Part shown: piece by piece, positions 25,926-33,446 of the stretch
How positions within the stretch are numbered: position 1 is the stretch's first letter
How the letters are laid out: every line of letters begins with the position of its first letter
Assembly (NCBI GenBank): GCA_017527065.1
Contig: JAFXQO010000078.1
Span: forward strand, 1 to 45,443
DNA length: 45,443 bases
Direction of reading: 5' to 3'
Source of the DNA: Clostridia bacterium
Lineage (GTDB): Bacteria; Bacillota; Clostridia; Christensenellales; Aristaeellaceae
Translations under genes and position numbers: made by a program
The notes under the pieces: generated by a model
What the model was told of the DNA's origin: nothing
Database searches by the model: none
Seen by the model: only the letters and a program-made list of their open reading frames with translations

Positions 25926-26830
25926 GTATGATGAACTGCTCCGCGGCCCTGCAGGCCGCGCTGGACCAGGCGGCCCAGCGCATGAATAACCTGATGGTGA
26001 TCCACGTCGACCCGGACGCGGCGGACGCGACTTCGGGACGCCGCCTGTCGCTGCCCCTTTCGTCCGACGCCCAGCTCGCCTTCGCGCTGGGCTGCGCCCA
26101 GGCCGGGCTGCGTCCCGTGCTGGACCTGACCGCCCTGCGGGACGCGCCCCAGCGGCTGCAGGCCGCCTTTGCGGCGCTGCCCCGGGCCAGCCGCCGGCCC
26201 CTGGTCATCCGGGTGGCCGCGCGGCGCTGCCCCGCCCTGCCGGGCGTGCGCGTCATCGCGCCGGCCAACGCGCGGGAATGCGCCGGGGCCATGCGCTTCG
26301 CGCTGCAGGCCGACCTGATCTCGGTGATCGTGGAAAATCCGCTGATCGCCTACGAGGCCTGCGAGGTGCCCGACGAGCCGGAGGAGCTGTTCTCCGGCGC
26401 GCCGCTGCCGGAGGAAACCCCGCCGGAGCCCCCCGCGGTTGCCCCTGTCGAAACCGCCGAATCACCCGCCGAACCGGAACCCGCTCCCGCCCCGCTTCGC
26501 GCCATGGCCTGCCGCATCCGCCCCTACGACCCGGCCGGGCTGACCCGCGTCGCCGCGCTGCTGGGCCGCGCCCGCGGCGAACTGGCGGCGCTGTGCTGCG
26601 CCAAAGCGGGCCGGACGGCGCAGGTTGATCTCGAAACGGACGCCGCGCTGGGCGAAACGGCCTGCCTGCCCCCGGAGGCAGGCGGCGCCCGCCTGTGGGT
26701 GGGCTGCGACCGGCTGGCGCTTTGCTGGGATCCCGGCGCGCTGCCGGAGGAAGAGGCCCGGTCGCTCCTCAGGGAAACAGCGGCGCTTTTGGAGACGCCG
26801 GAGCGGCTCATTCTGGAAAGGGACTCATGA
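25922..26830 (+). CDS. E1-beta-like protein with E2-like tail, active sites lost
   Basis: A 302-residue protein. Residues 1-155 follow the E1-beta layout: CSAALQAALDQAAQRMNNLMVIHVD (opening), SSDAQLAFALGCAQAGLRPVLDL (the ISE...GAA..GLRPV block), RRPLVIRVAARR, then LPGVRVIAPANARECAGAMR (the PGL-V-PS-P-DA block). The glycine-rich His loop between them is deleted. After a Pro/Glu-rich hinge (160-192), a last segment, LWVGCDRLALCWDPGALPEEEARSLL and LLETPERLILE, matches the end of E2 acyltransferases, but DHRxxDG is absent. I infer a non-catalytic assembly of PDH-derived modules. It overlaps the upstream gene by 4 bp and the converging sulfatase by 6 bp. Confidence 0.75.
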   Translation: MSMMNCSAALQAALDQAAQRMNNLMVIHVDPDAADATSGRRLSLPLSSDAQLAFALGCAQAGLRPVLDLTALRDAPQRLQAAFAALPRASRRPLVIRVAARRCPALPGVRVIAPANARECAGAMRFALQADLISVIVENPLIAYEACEVPDEPEELFSGAPLPEETPPEPPAVAPVETAESPAEPEPAPAPLRAMACRIRPYDPAGLTRVAALLGRARGELAALCCAKAGRTAQVDLETDAALGETACLPPEAGGARLWVGCDRLALCWDPGALPEEEARSLLRETAALLETPERLILERDS

Positions 26831-28327
26831 CCGCGTGATCTTCGCGAACCCGCCGTAATCGCCGAAGGCGGGGCCCTTGGCGAAGGCGGTGGACACGTGG
26901 GCGATCAGGTCGAGGGTGAGCCGCGCGCGCACGGCCGCGCAGGCGGGATCGTCGAAGAGGTTGCGCCACTCCATGGGGTCGCGCTCCAAGTCGTACAGTT
27001 CGCCCCGCATGGGCGTGTCGTCCAGCACGGAGCCGTCCCGGAAGAGGATGAGCTTCCACTTTTCCGTGCGCCACATCCAGGCCGGGGCGGGCTGGGTCTT
27101 CTCGCCGCCGCCCCCGTGGAACTCGCAGAACGCGCCGCGCCGGAACCAGTCGCCCAGCAGGTTCGTGCCGGGCAGGCGCGGGTCGGGTTTTACCCCCGCG
27201 GCGGCGCAGAGCGTGGGCACGATGTCGGTCAGCATGGCGGGCCGGCTGTCCCGCGTGCCGTGAAGCGCCGCGGGCACGGCGTCGCCCGCCAGGATCAGCG
27301 GCACCCGCACGCTGGAATCGAACAGGCAGTATTTGCTGTAGCGGTTGTCGCGCTCGCCCATCATGTCGCCGTGATCGGAGGCGAAGAGGAACAGCGCGTT
27401 TTTGTCCAGCCCCTTTTCGCGGATCTTATTCAGCACGGAGCCGATGAACCAGTCCATGAAGGTACAGTTGGCCCAGTAGCGCAGGGTGATGAGCCGCTTC
27501 TCCCGGGGGGAGAGGCGGTCCAGCGTCTCCTTGCGGCCGTAGTGCACCCGGTGAAGCGACTCGCTGACCCGCATGGCCGCGGCGATGTGGGTGTCCGGCT
27601 CCTCCTGCCAGGGGGGCTCGGGCAGGTCCGGGACGCCGTCCAGGTCGTACATCGCCTCGAACTCGGGCGGCACGTTGAAGCCCGCGTGGGGCTTGATGAG
27701 GGAAAAATAGAGGAACAGCGGCTTTTCGCCCGGCTCGTACCCCTCCAGGAATTCCATGCACTTGCGCCAGATGAAGCCGTCCCTATGGCGCTCCTTGGGC
27801 AAAAGCGAGGGCTTTCCGATGTAGCCCTTCGCGTTTTCCTCGCCGGAGCCGAACTCGGCGGTCTCGGCGTAGTAGGCGGCGAGGCCCTCGGGGTCCTCGT
27901 CGTCCATCATGGTCGCGCCTTCCTCCCAGAGCACGGAGTTTTTCGGCTGGCCCTCGGCGCGCACGTCGAAGCCCCGGCGCGAGCCGGCCTCGCCCTTGCG
28001 GCAGTTGTTCCAGTGGGTCTTGCCGAAGCCGGCGCAGAAGTAGCCCGCGTCGTGCAGGATCTGGGGCAGCGGCGCGGCGGGCAGGCGGCTCTCGTCCAGC
28101 AGCGCGCCGGCGTTGGAGCGCACGCCCGTCTGGGAGGGATACATGCCGAACATCAGGGAATTGCGGCTCGGCACGCACATGGGGCACTGGCACACCGCCT
28201 GGTCGAAGAGGACGCCCTCCCGCGCGAGCGAATCGACGCCCGGCGTGATGACATGGGGATTGACGCAGCCCAGCGCGTCGAAGCGCTGCTGGTCCGTCAT
28301 GATCATGATGATATTGGGCCGTTCCAT
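26825..28327 (-). CDS. Cys-type sulfatase, cytoplasmic form
   Basis: A 500-residue arylsulfatase-superfamily enzyme. The metal-binding start PNIIMIMTDQQRFDALG is followed by the formylglycine signature C51-VPSR (CMCVPSR). Later blocks are FGKTHWNN near residue 98, FLYFSLIKPHAGFNVP, and LFLFASDHGDMMGERD, supplying the rest of the metal and sulfate site. Being Cys-type it needs anaerobic maturase (anSME) or FGE; none is in the window. No signal peptide is seen, so it probably acts inside the cell on imported sulfated sugars or choline sulfate; the substrate is unknown. ATG 28327 follows GGGAGGT; a longer frame to 28447 has no ribosome site. A TATAAT lies at 28364-28359. Confidence 0.93.
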   Translation of the reverse strand: MERPNIIMIMTDQQRFDALGCVNPHVITPGVDSLAREGVLFDQAVCQCPMCVPSRNSLMFGMYPSQTGVRSNAGALLDESRLPAAPLPQILHDAGYFCAGFGKTHWNNCRKGEAGSRRGFDVRAEGQPKNSVLWEEGATMMDDEDPEGLAAYYAETAEFGSGEENAKGYIGKPSLLPKERHRDGFIWRKCMEFLEGYEPGEKPLFLYFSLIKPHAGFNVPPEFEAMYDLDGVPDLPEPPWQEEPDTHIAAAMRVSESLHRVHYGRKETLDRLSPREKRLITLRYWANCTFMDWFIGSVLNKIREKGLDKNALFLFASDHGDMMGERDNRYSKYCLFDSSVRVPLILAGDAVPAALHGTRDSRPAMLTDIVPTLCAAAGVKPDPRLPGTNLLGDWFRRGAFCEFHGGGGEKTQPAPAWMWRTEKWKLILFRDGSVLDDTPMRGELYDLERDPMEWRNLFDDPACAAVRARLTLDLIAHVSTAFAKGPAFGDYGGFAKITRS

Positions 28328-28454
28328 GGCGGCACCTCCCGCAGGTTTTGTTGAGGCTATTATAGCACATCCACCGTGGGCGCAACAGGGCGCAGGGGGA
28401 AAACCGGCTGAATAATTATCGTGAATTTTTTTACGAAAATGCCGCAATAAATGA

Positions 28455-28483
28455 TTGCGCTCCGGCGGAACCTACGGTATAAT
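28455..28483 (+). promoter_or_regulatory. yajC promoter
   Basis: TTGCGC (28455-28460), 17-bp spacer, TATAAT (28478-28483), with the ATG 34 bp further on. Confidence 0.7.
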
Positions 28484-28517
28484 AGAGTTCAGTTCAATAG
28501 ACAGAGGAGAGAATTCC

Positions 28518-28895
28518 ATGCTTGATATGATTTCAACCCTGCTCGACGCCACGACCGCCACCCCCGACGCCACCGGCGCCGTCGCCACCGCCTCCTGGCT
28601 CGACATGATCCCCACCCTGCTGATGATGGTCGCCATGGTCGGCATCTTCTATTTCATGCTCATCCGGCCCCAGCGCAAAAAGGACAAGGCCGTGAAGGAC
28701 ATGCTGGCCGCCCTCAAACCCGGCGACCGCATCTGCACCATCGGCGGCATCTACGGCACCATCGCCTCCATCAAGGACGAGACCATCACCCTGTACGTGG
28801 GCGCGCAGAAAATGCAGATGGTCGTGGCCCGCTGGGCGATCCGCTCCGTCGAGGACGCGCCCCTGGTTGAGAACGAATCCGAAGCGCTGGTGTAA
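28518..28895 (+). CDS. yajC: Preprotein translocase subunit YajC
   Basis: A 125-residue protein with one membrane segment (about 30-50, MIPTLLMMVAMVGIFYFMLI) followed by the classic RPQRKKDKAVKDMLAALKPGDRICTIGGIYGTI block. YajC joins SecDF in the Sec holotranslocon as an accessory part. The C-terminal extension is short and acidic. It usually lies with tgt and secDF, but here it stands alone between a promoter and a terminator. ATG 28518 is chosen over an earlier in-frame start because GAGGAGA is 7-8 nt before it. Confidence 0.95.
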   Translation: MLDMISTLLDATTATPDATGAVATASWLDMIPTLLMMVAMVGIFYFMLIRPQRKKDKAVKDMLAALKPGDRICTIGGIYGTIASIKDETITLYVGAQKMQMVVARWAIRSVEDAPLVENESEALV

Positions 28896-28908
28896 TCATC
28901 GCTCGGTC

Positions 28909-28944
28909 AAAGACGTTTGCCGTCAAGGGCGAACGTCTTTTTTC
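28909..28944 (+). terminator. yajC terminator
   Basis: A 13-bp stem including one G-U pair (28909-28921 with 28928-28940) with T residues running on to 28943. Confidence 0.92.
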
Positions 28945-29053
28945 TGCAAAAAACGCGAAAAAACCGGGCATTTTCAAAAACGAAACGGCTTCCCGGGCGA
29001 ATCGGCCGGATTATTCATTTTCTGAAAGACGCGTTCAAAGGGGTGAGGCGAAG

Positions 29054-30418
29054 ATGCGGCAAAAAAGGGGCGTCGACATGACGCGGGGCCCGATCATGCG
29101 GCAGGTCGCGCTGTTCGCCCTGCCCCTCTGCCTGGGGAGCATACTGCAGCTGCTCTACAGCACGGTGGATTCCATCGTCATCGGCAATTTTTGCGGCGCT
29201 TCCTCCCTGGCGGCGGTGGGCACCAGCTCCCAGCCCATCGAGGTGTTCATGTGCCTGTTTATGGGGGTCAGCTCCGGCATCACCATCCTGGTTTCCCAGG
29301 CGGTGGGAAAGGGCGACGCGGCCCGCCAGCGGCAGCTGGCCGTGAACACCGTGTTCTTCCTCTACCTGTGCGCCCTGCCGGTGACGCTGGCGGGCCTTGT
29401 GTGCGGGCCGCTGCTGCTGCGGCTCATGGCCGTGCCGGAGGACGCCTTCGCCCGGGCGGCGGGCTACATCCGCATCGTGTTCCTGGGCACCCTGGGGAAC
29501 CTGGGCTATAACCTCAACGCGGGCCTTTTGCGGGGGCTGGGCGACAGCCGGGCCACCCTGCGCTTCCTGGTCATTTCCTGCGCGGTGAACATCGCGCTGG
29601 ATCTGCTTTTCGTGGCGCTGTTCAGGTGGGACGTGACCGGCGCGGCCGCCGCCACCGCCGCGGCGATGTACGTGTCCTGGCTGTGCAGCGTGGCGTATCT
29701 GCGCCGCCGCTACCCGGAGCTGGGCTTCCGGCTGCTGCCCAACGGGCACGACTGGAGCGCCGTGCGGGACATGGCGCGCATCGGCCTGCCCCTGGCCCTG
29801 AACCACTCCGTGTTCTCCCTGGGACACATGGCCATGCAGACCTTCGTGAACATGCAGGGCTCGGCCTTCATGGCCGCCTGCGCCATCGGCAGCAAGATCA
29901 ACGGCTTCACCAGCGTGACGGTCAACGCCTTCGCCAGCGCCACCACCTCCTTCGCCGGGCAGAACCTCGGCGCGGCGCGCTACGACCGGCTCAGCCGGGG
30001 CGGCCGGATCATTCCGCTGGTGAACGGGGGCGTGGGGCTGGCGTTCGGCCTGCTGTTCATGGCCTTCTGCCGGCCGCTGGTGTCGCTGTTCACCCGGGAC
30101 CCCGAGGTGCTGGCCCAGGGGGCGGCCTTCGTGCGCGCCGTGCTGCCCTTCATCTGGTCCTTCGCGGTGTATAACAGCGTCATGTCCTTCTCGAACGGCA
30201 TCGGCAAAGTGCGCTACCCCATGATCGTCACCATCCTGATGCTGTGGGCCGTGCGCATCCCCTCGGCCTGGCTCATCAACCGCTTCTGGGACGGACACAT
30301 GATCATCCACTGCCACGCCCTCAGCTTTATGTTCGGCATGCTGGCGATGCTGCCCTTTTACCTCACCAAGCCCTGGCGGGATATCCGGGAGAAGGGCCGG
30401 GCGCAGGGAAACGCTTGA
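29054..30418 (+). CDS. MATE-family efflux transporter (first)
   Basis: A 454-residue, twelve-helix MATE exporter, which moves drugs or metabolites out against Na+ or H+. The opening RGPIMRQVALFALPLCLGSILQ and LLYSTVDSIVIGNFCG, the VSQAVGKGD turn and the inter-lobe repeat AMQTFVNMQGSAFMAACAIG and FAGQNLGAARYDR are characteristic of the NorM/DinF-like group common in Clostridia. Length is typical. Substrate is unknown. It has a ribosome site GGTGAGG and a palindromic terminator. Confidence 0.92.
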   Translation: MRQKRGVDMTRGPIMRQVALFALPLCLGSILQLLYSTVDSIVIGNFCGASSLAAVGTSSQPIEVFMCLFMGVSSGITILVSQAVGKGDAARQRQLAVNTVFFLYLCALPVTLAGLVCGPLLLRLMAVPEDAFARAAGYIRIVFLGTLGNLGYNLNAGLLRGLGDSRATLRFLVISCAVNIALDLLFVALFRWDVTGAAAATAAAMYVSWLCSVAYLRRRYPELGFRLLPNGHDWSAVRDMARIGLPLALNHSVFSLGHMAMQTFVNMQGSAFMAACAIGSKINGFTSVTVNAFASATTSFAGQNLGAARYDRLSRGGRIIPLVNGGVGLAFGLLFMAFCRPLVSLFTRDPEVLAQGAAFVRAVLPFIWSFAVYNSVMSFSNGIGKVRYPMIVTILMLWAVRIPSAWLINRFWDGHMIIHCHALSFMFGMLAMLPFYLTKPWRDIREKGRAQGNA

Positions 30419-30424
30419 ATCGAC

Positions 30425-30452
30425 GCGCGGCGATCGCCGCGCGCCTTTTTTG
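30425..30452 (+). terminator. Terminator after the first MATE gene
   Basis: An 18-bp perfect palindrome (30425-30442) followed by a run of T residues from 30445. Confidence 0.82.
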
Positions 30453-30480
30453 GTTCTTCATGCTTTCCTGTGGGATTACA

Positions 30481-30602
30481 ACTCCTTCAGTCACGCTTCG
30501 CGTGCCAGCTCCCTCAAAGAGGGAGCCTCGCAGCAGCGAAAAGGCACGCCATTGCCTCCCTCCCTGAGGGAGGTGGCTCGGCGCAGCCGAGACGAAAGGA
30601 GT
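30481..30602. repeat. Miniature palindromic repeat element (MITE-like)
   Basis: A 122-bp element bounded by imperfect inverted ends (ACTCCTTCAGTC left; GACGAAAGGAGT right). Inside are four small stem-loops: CACG/CGTG near 30492, GCTCCCTC/GAGGGAGC at about 30508-30526, CCTCCC/GGGAGG near 30557-30573, and CTCGG/CCGAG near 30577-30591. It has no coding capacity and differs from the 159-bp repeat family, though both contain Ag/Tc-rich inverted stems. It lies in the 303-bp gap before the sigma-factor gene. Confidence 0.75.
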
Positions 30603-30721
30603 CGGCATCCCACAACTATCCGTGATGAATCTTTTTTCCGGAACATGAACCTTCCGCCGCCGGAAAAACGACTATAAGGGTGAAAATCGATTTTCAGAAA
30701 CACAGCGTGGGAGGGATGCCG

Positions 30722-32023
30722 GTGGACGCCTTTGAAACCCGGCTCGCATCGGCCAGAACGGCGGTGGAGCGGTGGGTCAAAGCCCGCATCGCCAGCCCCG
30801 CCGACGCGGAGGACGTGCTGCAGGAGACCTATCTGGCCGCCTTCGAGGGCTATTCGGCCCTCCGGAACGAGAGCGCCTTCCTGCCCTGGATCCTCGGCAT
30901 CGCCCGCAGGAAATGCGCCGACTGGTATCGGACGCAGGCGCGCCGCCGGGAAATCCCCTCGGACAGCCTGCCGGAGCCGCCGGTTGAGACGCCCGCCTCT
31001 TCCGCCGTGGAGGAGACGATGGACGCCCTGCCCGAGCGCGACCGGCTGATGCTGCGCCTGTTCTATCAGGAGATGCTGTCGCAAAAGCAGATTTCGAGCC
31101 GGCTGCAAATCCCCGAGGGCACCGTCAAGAGCCGCATGAGCGCCGCCCGCTCCCGCTTCCGCGCCGCCTATCCCTGCCCGCCGAAAGGAGAAACTGCCAT
31201 GAAGCGAAAGGATTTGCCGAAACTGCCGGAAAAACTGCCAGAATATACCATTGAGTGGAAGGACGAGCCCGCCTTCCCCGTCGACTGCGAGGAGCTGACG
31301 GGCTGGTTCATCGCGCCCCGCCTCGGGGAGAAGCTCACCTGGGGCATGTACGACCTGCCCTCCCGCAGGCTGGACGTCTCCTACGAGATGGAAGTGACCG
31401 GCCCGGCCAGCGTGCACGGGCTGGAGGGGGTGGCCGTCAGCGCCAGGGTCATCCAGCCGAAGCCCGACCTGCCCCAGGGCGACCTGATGAACGGGCCGGT
31501 GGAAAATTCTTCCGGCGGCCGGGAGGAATGGACCTTCATCGCCCAGGAAAAGGACGGCTACACCCGCTTTCTCGCCGCCGAGCGCCTCGAGGGGGGAAAG
31601 CGGACGATCACCACCTTCCTCGACGGCGAAGCCTTCATGGACAACTGGGGCTTCGGCGAGGACAACCGCGGCATGCCGGTTCACCTGACGCCCCGGGGCC
31701 TGATCGCCCGGCGGGGCAGCGCCGTCACCGCGGCGGAGGGAAAGGCCCTCGCGGACGTGGTGGGCCGGTGCGACGTGACGCTGGGCGGCGTATTGCACGA
31801 GACAATCTGCCTGATGGACCTGGGGCTGTACGACGAGGGCACGATCAGCGAGCAGTACCTGGACCGGGAGGGGAAGACCGTGCTCTGGCGGCGCTTCAAT
31901 TGGGACGACTGGGCCCTCGACCGCTACGGGAAGCGCTGGTCCGAGCTGCTGCCCGAAAACGAGCGGATCACCGTGAACGGCCGGCGCTGCGTGCACTGGT
32001 ACGACTGCCTCGTCCTCCGCTGA
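30722..32023 (+). CDS. ECF-type sigma factor with a large extra C-terminal domain
   Basis: A 433-residue protein. Residues 1-155 are a normal ECF sigma-70 factor: region 2 with ADAEDVLQETYLAAFEGY and LGIARRKCADWYR, and region 4 with LPERDRLMLRLFYQEMLSQKQISSRL then IPEGTVKSRMSAARSRF. Residues 160-433 form an unfamiliar domain rich in Trp, Gly and acidic residues (TGWFIAPRLGEKLTWGMYDLP, WTFIAQEKDGYTRFLA), perhaps a beta-rich sensor. An AAAGGAG and in-frame ATG at 31199 sit exactly at the domain join, so the second part may also be made alone. Start GTG 30722 is chosen from GGGAGGG 6 nt upstream; the frame also opens at GTG 30680. No anti-sigma gene is beside it. Confidence 0.83.
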   Translation: MDAFETRLASARTAVERWVKARIASPADAEDVLQETYLAAFEGYSALRNESAFLPWILGIARRKCADWYRTQARRREIPSDSLPEPPVETPASSAVEETMDALPERDRLMLRLFYQEMLSQKQISSRLQIPEGTVKSRMSAARSRFRAAYPCPPKGETAMKRKDLPKLPEKLPEYTIEWKDEPAFPVDCEELTGWFIAPRLGEKLTWGMYDLPSRRLDVSYEMEVTGPASVHGLEGVAVSARVIQPKPDLPQGDLMNGPVENSSGGREEWTFIAQEKDGYTRFLAAERLEGGKRTITTFLDGEAFMDNWGFGEDNRGMPVHLTPRGLIARRGSAVTAAEGKALADVVGRCDVTLGGVLHETICLMDLGLYDEGTISEQYLDREGKTVLWRRFNWDDWALDRYGKRWSELLPENERITVNGRRCVHWYDCLVLR

Positions 32024-32037
32024 CCGGCGCATAACGA

Positions 32038-32075
32038 AACGGCAGCCCCGCGGGCGTTTCCGCGGGGCTGCCGTT
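32038..32075. terminator. Long hairpin between converging genes
   Basis: A perfect 16-bp stem (32038-32053 with 32060-32075) with a 6-nt loop lies between the sigma gene and the converging L,D-transpeptidase gene. No real T run follows on either strand, but position and stability suggest a shared terminator. Confidence 0.65.
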
Positions 32076-32091
32076 CATCATTGATTGGCCG

Positions 32092-33303
32092 TCAGTATAC
32101 GGTTACAGTCGTTCCCGACGGGCAGTTCTCGTAAATCCACTTGGCGTCCGCCACGGAGAGCCGCACGCAGCCGTGGGAGGCCTTCGAGCCCAGCTTGTAC
32201 ACCGAGCCCTGGATCAGGCTGTTCTCGTTCTGGCTGTTGTACAGCACCGAGTGGAACAGTATCGGCCCGTTGATGCGGTAGAGATACTGGGCCCACACGT
32301 CGAACTTCGGGAAGTAGCCCCAGCGGGTGACGGGCGAACCGCGGAAGGTGCCCTTGGGGGTGGGGGTCTTGCTCAGGCCGGTGGAGCACTTCATGGTGCG
32401 CGCCAGGTTGGAGAAGCTGTTGGTCTCGCCGGACCAGCTGTAGGCGTACACCCGCTGGTCCTTCGTGCTCACCTTCAGCACAAACGGGCCCTTTGCCTTC
32501 ACGTATTTCTTCGCCGCCGCGGAGAACAGCGCCGTCTGCGTCTTCTCGCCGGCCACGCCGTCCGCGCTCAGGCCGTTGGCGCTCTGGAAGGCGAGGATCG
32601 CCCCCGCCGTCGCGCTGCCCGCCAGGCCGTCCGCGCCGCCGGAAAGATACCCCAGCGAGATGAGCCGGGTCTGCAGGCGCTTCGTCTCGGGACCCCGCGC
32701 GCCGGCCTTCACGGTCTCCCTGTAAACGACGAAGCCGTCTCCCTGCAGGCCGTCCCACAGCGCCTGATCCACCGTGCCCGGATATTCCGGCGTGGCTTCA
32801 TCTTCTGTGGAAGGTTCCTCTGCCGCGGGAGCGGCTTCGTTCGCATCGCTTGGTTCGTCTGTATCGCTCGGTTCGTCGGTATCGTTCGGTTCGTCCGTCC
32901 CGGCCGTTTCATCTGACCGGATCGCGTCCAGGTAGCCCCGGAGCGCCTTCACGGCGTCCTCCGTCACGGGGCCGTATACGCCGTCCGCGCCGCCGGTCAT
33001 GAATCCCAGCTCGCGCAGCCTGTTCTGCAGCGCCTTCACCTCGTCTCCGCTGGAACCGGGCTGCATGATGGGTTCCGGCGTGGGCACGGGGGTGGGCTCG
33101 GGCGTCGGCTCCGGCGTGGGCTCCGGCGTCCGCCGGGGCGCCGGCGGCCGGTTTATCTCCGCCGCGGCCTGGCGGAAGGGATTCAGCCAGCCCAGGCGGA
33201 CCTCCTCGGGCAGCGCGCCCCGCGATTCGATCAGGATGTAACGGCTGAGCAGCAGCGCGACCGCCGCGATCACCACCGCCGCAATAATCAGCTTTTTCTT
33301 CAT
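32092..33303 (-). CDS. L,D-transpeptidase with two peptidoglycan-binding domains
   Basis: A 403-residue membrane-anchored wall enzyme that forms 3-3 cross-links in peptidoglycan. The N-terminal helix (KKKLIIAAVVIAAVALLL) is a membrane anchor. A Pro/Glu/Thr-rich stretch precedes PG-binding domain 1 (about 82-125, LQNRLRELGFMTGGADGVYG), a Thr/Asp/Glu-Pro tract and PG-binding domain 2 (about 200-258). The YkuD catalytic domain (about 275-403) ends in HGCVR with Cys379 as nucleophile. The linker style matches the protein at 11907-14441. ATG 33303 is preceded by GGAGGCGCAGTG. Confidence 0.93.
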   Translation of the reverse strand: MKKKLIIAAVVIAAVALLLSRYILIESRGALPEEVRLGWLNPFRQAAAEINRPPAPRRTPEPTPEPTPEPTPVPTPEPIMQPGSSGDEVKALQNRLRELGFMTGGADGVYGPVTEDAVKALRGYLDAIRSDETAGTDEPNDTDEPSDTDEPSDANEAAPAAEEPSTEDEATPEYPGTVDQALWDGLQGDGFVVYRETVKAGARGPETKRLQTRLISLGYLSGGADGLAGSATAGAILAFQSANGLSADGVAGEKTQTALFSAAAKKYVKAKGPFVLKVSTKDQRVYAYSWSGETNSFSNLARTMKCSTGLSKTPTPKGTFRGSPVTRWGYFPKFDVWAQYLYRINGPILFHSVLYNSQNENSLIQGSVYKLGSKASHGCVRLSVADAKWIYENCPSGTTVTVY

Positions 33304-33402
33304 AACTCACTGCGCCTCCTGTTCCGTTCCTTTGAGTTACGCTTGTCAGACGAGGCGGCTTTCACAAAAGTTTCTCATATATCGCGGCTGTGAATCATTC
33401 CC

Positions 33403-33438
33403 AAAAGCGCGGCGGACGGACAAAGCCGCCCGCCGCGC
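33403..33438 (-). terminator. Terminator of the DUF4965 gene
   Basis: On the minus strand, a 13-bp stem (33438-33426 with 33419-33407, one G-U) is followed by TTTT (33406-33403). It begins 9 bp after the stop codon. Confidence 0.78.
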
Positions 33439-33446
33439 CGGACGCC

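Noticed and set aside
25317-26830. Ordinary pseudogenes of a pyruvate dehydrogenase operon
   Set aside because: Both frames are open with no stop or frameshift, and they are coupled by an ATGA overlap, so I treat them as functional non-catalytic genes pending comparison.
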